Below are positions 62,689 through 64,000 of a stretch of 64,000 nucleotides of DNA, piece after piece. The notes under the pieces are model-generated. The model ran no database searches. It was not told the DNA's origin and saw only the letters and a program-made list of their open reading frames with translations. Within the stretch, counting starts at the first letter, position 1. Each line of letters starts with the position of its first letter. The stretch comes from Haloarcula sp. CBA1127 (GTDB lineage: Archaea > Halobacteriota > Halobacteria > Halobacteriales > Haloarculaceae), in NCBI RefSeq assembly GCF_001485575.1, contig NZ_BCNB01000006.1, forward strand, positions 1,736,001 through 1,800,000. The letters run 5' to 3'. Both the position numbers and the translations under genes were made by a program.

Positions 62689-63330
62689 TCAGTTGCCCGA
62701 GTGCGAGAGGCCGCCAAGCAGCGTATCGACGCGCGGCCCTTCGCTGTCGTCAAGCCGCTCAGGGTAGACGGCGACGGCGACGACCACGTCGCCCTCGTGC
62801 TCGAAGCTCGTGAGGTGAATCAGGACGTCGATTTCCTGGCCCTCGATAGCCGTCGTCCCGGAGAACACAGCCACCTCACGGGACTCGCCCAGTGCGTCTA
62901 CCGTACGGTTGCGTTCGAACTGGACGTCGTTGATCTGGTCGTTTCGGCTGGCGACTTCCTCGACGAGGCGTTCGTTGGACCAACTCGCAGCGGGGTTCAA
63001 CGTCTGTCCCGCTACACTGGCGCTGGGCGTCGAGAAGACAATGAATCGGCCGGCGTTGACCTCACCGACCGGCCCGAGGTCGATGCCACGCTGGTACTGT
63101 CGGACGTGGTTCGTGACGCGGATGGTCCGCTCCTGCCCAGCGACGGTGACCGTCCGCTCGATTGTTTGTTCGTCCGCCATCGACTGCTCGTAGCCGGTTT
63201 CATCGAGCGCACTGTCGCTGACTGTCGCCGGTGCGGAGTCGAACGCTACCGTCTCCCCGGTTATCAGGCCGGCACAGCCCGACGAGACGACGAGTACCCC
63301 GACAAGAAGCGTGAGTATCCCCTTTCGCAT
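62689..63330 (-). CDS. Haloarchaeal lipoprotein (DUF6517-like)
   Basis: A 213-residue exported lipoprotein. The signal peptide ends in a lipobox (VVSSGC, Cys19), so it is probably anchored to the outer face of the membrane. The body is a beta-rich domain with ETVAFDSAPATVSDSALDE near residue 26 and TLLGGLSHSGN at the end. From memory it matches DUF6517, a haloarchaeal family of unknown function. Confidence 0.8.
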   Translation of the reverse strand: MRKGILTLLVGVLVVSSGCAGLITGETVAFDSAPATVSDSALDETGYEQSMADEQTIERTVTVAGQERTIRVTNHVRQYQRGIDLGPVGEVNAGRFIVFSTPSASVAGQTLNPAASWSNERLVEEVASRNDQINDVQFERNRTVDALGESREVAVFSGTTAIEGQEIDVLIHLTSFEHEGDVVVAVAVYPERLDDSEGPRVDTLLGGLSHSGN

Positions 63331-63435
63331 TGTTGTCCTTACACTGTGTCCAGTATATAAAATACATGGCCGTTCAAGATATTAATCGGACTATAGAACT
63401 CATCGATACGCGTTTAGAGCCGGTCTATCGTCCCT

Positions 63436-64000
63436 TCAGAGGCGATAGGTCGGCCCGTCGTCGGTGTCCTGCACCTCGACACCGAGCGCTTCGAGTTCGT
63501 CCCGGAGTTCGTCGGCGCGCTCGTAGTTACCGGCGTCCCGTTCCTGCTCCCGGATGTCCAGCACTAAGTCGACGACCTCACCGGCCAGCGACACGTCACC
63601 GCTGTCGTCGTCGCCGAAGGCCAGTCCGAGGATGCCGCCGCCGAATTCCTCGAACGTCTCGACGGCGCGGTGGAGTCCCTGATAGTCTCGTTGCTCGTGT
63701 GCGTCGAGGTGAGAGTTCACTGCGGCCGTCAGGTCAAGCAGCGCGGTCATCGCTTCCCGCGTGTTGAAGTCGTCGTTCATTGCCGCCTCGAACGCCGAGC
63801 GGGCATCCTCAACAGCGTCGCGGAGCGCCTCGTCGGTCACCTTTGCGTAGGCATCCACGTCGTCGCAGGCCTCGACCGCGCGCTCATAGCCACGGGAGAG
63901 GCGATCCCAGCGCTCCTCGGCCTCCGCGATGGTCTCATCGCTGTATGTTGCCCGTGAGGTGTAGGCCGTCGACAGCAGGAAGGTCCGGAGCACGTCGGGA
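63436..64000 (-). CDS. cysS: Cysteinyl-tRNA synthetase, C-terminal part (runs off the window)
   Basis: The visible 187 residues are the C-terminal part of CysRS. The first readable residues (PDVLRTFLLSTAYTSRATYS) match the end of the Rossmann and stem-contact region, and the DALT anticodon-binding domain follows (NDDFNTREAMTALLDLTAAV). The DALT-linked tail ends DDGPTYRL. The catalytic HIGH and KMSKS motifs lie beyond the window end. Confidence 0.95.
   Translation of the reverse strand, partial: PDVLRTFLLSTAYTSRATYSDETIAEAEERWDRLSRGYERAVEACDDVDAYAKVTDEALRDAVEDARSAFEAAMNDDFNTREAMTALLDLTAAVNSHLDAHEQRDYQGLHRAVETFEEFGGGILGLAFGDDDSGDVSLAGEVVDLVLDIREQERDAGNYERADELRDELEALGVEVQDTDDGPTYRL

Noticed and set aside
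1..64000. CRISPR arrays, rRNA operons, intact insertion sequences, prophage
   Set aside because: I looked for regularly spaced repeats, rRNA cores and transposase motifs and found none that could be supported.

Overview
The window is a high-GC chromosomal segment from a haloarchaeon, most likely Haloarcula or a close relative. The proteins are strongly acidic. Many exported proteins carry twin-arginine lipoprotein signals. The gene set includes a Bat-type HTH_10 sensor-regulator, a TFB, halocyanin, a haloarchaeal Htr transducer, a haloarchaeal SRP 7S RNA and archaeal RNase P component 4. The genus is inferred from overall resemblance, not from a search. Most genes are compact. Many are joined by 1-8 nt stop/start overlaps, and several start at GTG or TTG.

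Layout. 0-9.4 kb: a copper/redox block with a multicopper oxidase, a chemotaxis transducer, a PAS/GAF/HTH_10 regulator, halocyanin and a NirJ/AhbC/AhbD-like radical SAM protein with a small partner. Three of these units share a 19-bp palindrome upstream. 9.6-23 kb: mostly housekeeping, namely a PHP phosphoesterase coupled to an asparagine-synthase-like protein, Nudix, TFB, GatC/GatA, an M48 protease, two glycosyltransferases flanking an MFS transporter, RNase P component 4, a YhbY RNA-binding protein, MscS, tRNA-Arg(TCG) and SRP RNA. 23-29 kb: a stretch broken by AT-rich gaps, with an acyl-CoA-synthetase-like enzyme, a methyltransferase, and a 2-keto-3-deoxy-sugar-acid dehydratase-like gene beside an IclR regulator.

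29.6-47.5 kb: a molybdenum/tungsten region. It holds an exported formate-dehydrogenase-N-type enzyme (alpha, FeS and cytochrome b subunits plus a small membrane protein). Divergent from it is a polyferredoxin that fuses HdrA-like and MvhD-like parts, coupled to a TorD-type chaperone. Then come clusters of very small membrane and zinc-ribbon proteins, a DyP-peroxidase-like lipoprotein, an aldehyde:ferredoxin-oxidoreductase-like protein lacking most cluster ligands, MobA, YqeC, MoaA and a MOT1-type molybdate transporter. Two MoeA paralogues, one fused to a substrate-binding domain, lie further on at 56.9-60.0 kb. The inferred theme is uptake of molybdate or tungstate, cofactor synthesis, loading by a chaperone, and use in formate or aldehyde redox chemistry linked to the membrane.

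47.5-64 kb: a DHH phosphoesterase, the KH/beta-CASP termination nuclease aCPSF1/FttA, a glutaredoxin-BolA pair, small redox and regulatory genes (DCC, CoA-binding, HxlR, ThuA), an NDH-2-like flavoprotein, an iron-type alcohol dehydrogenase, the MoeA pair, a TctA-like permease, CorA, a lipoprotein, and the 3' part of cysS running off the end. No CRISPR array, rRNA, intact transposase or prophage was seen. Duplicated tRNA-Arg 3'-end sequence near 21.7 kb could be an integration footprint.
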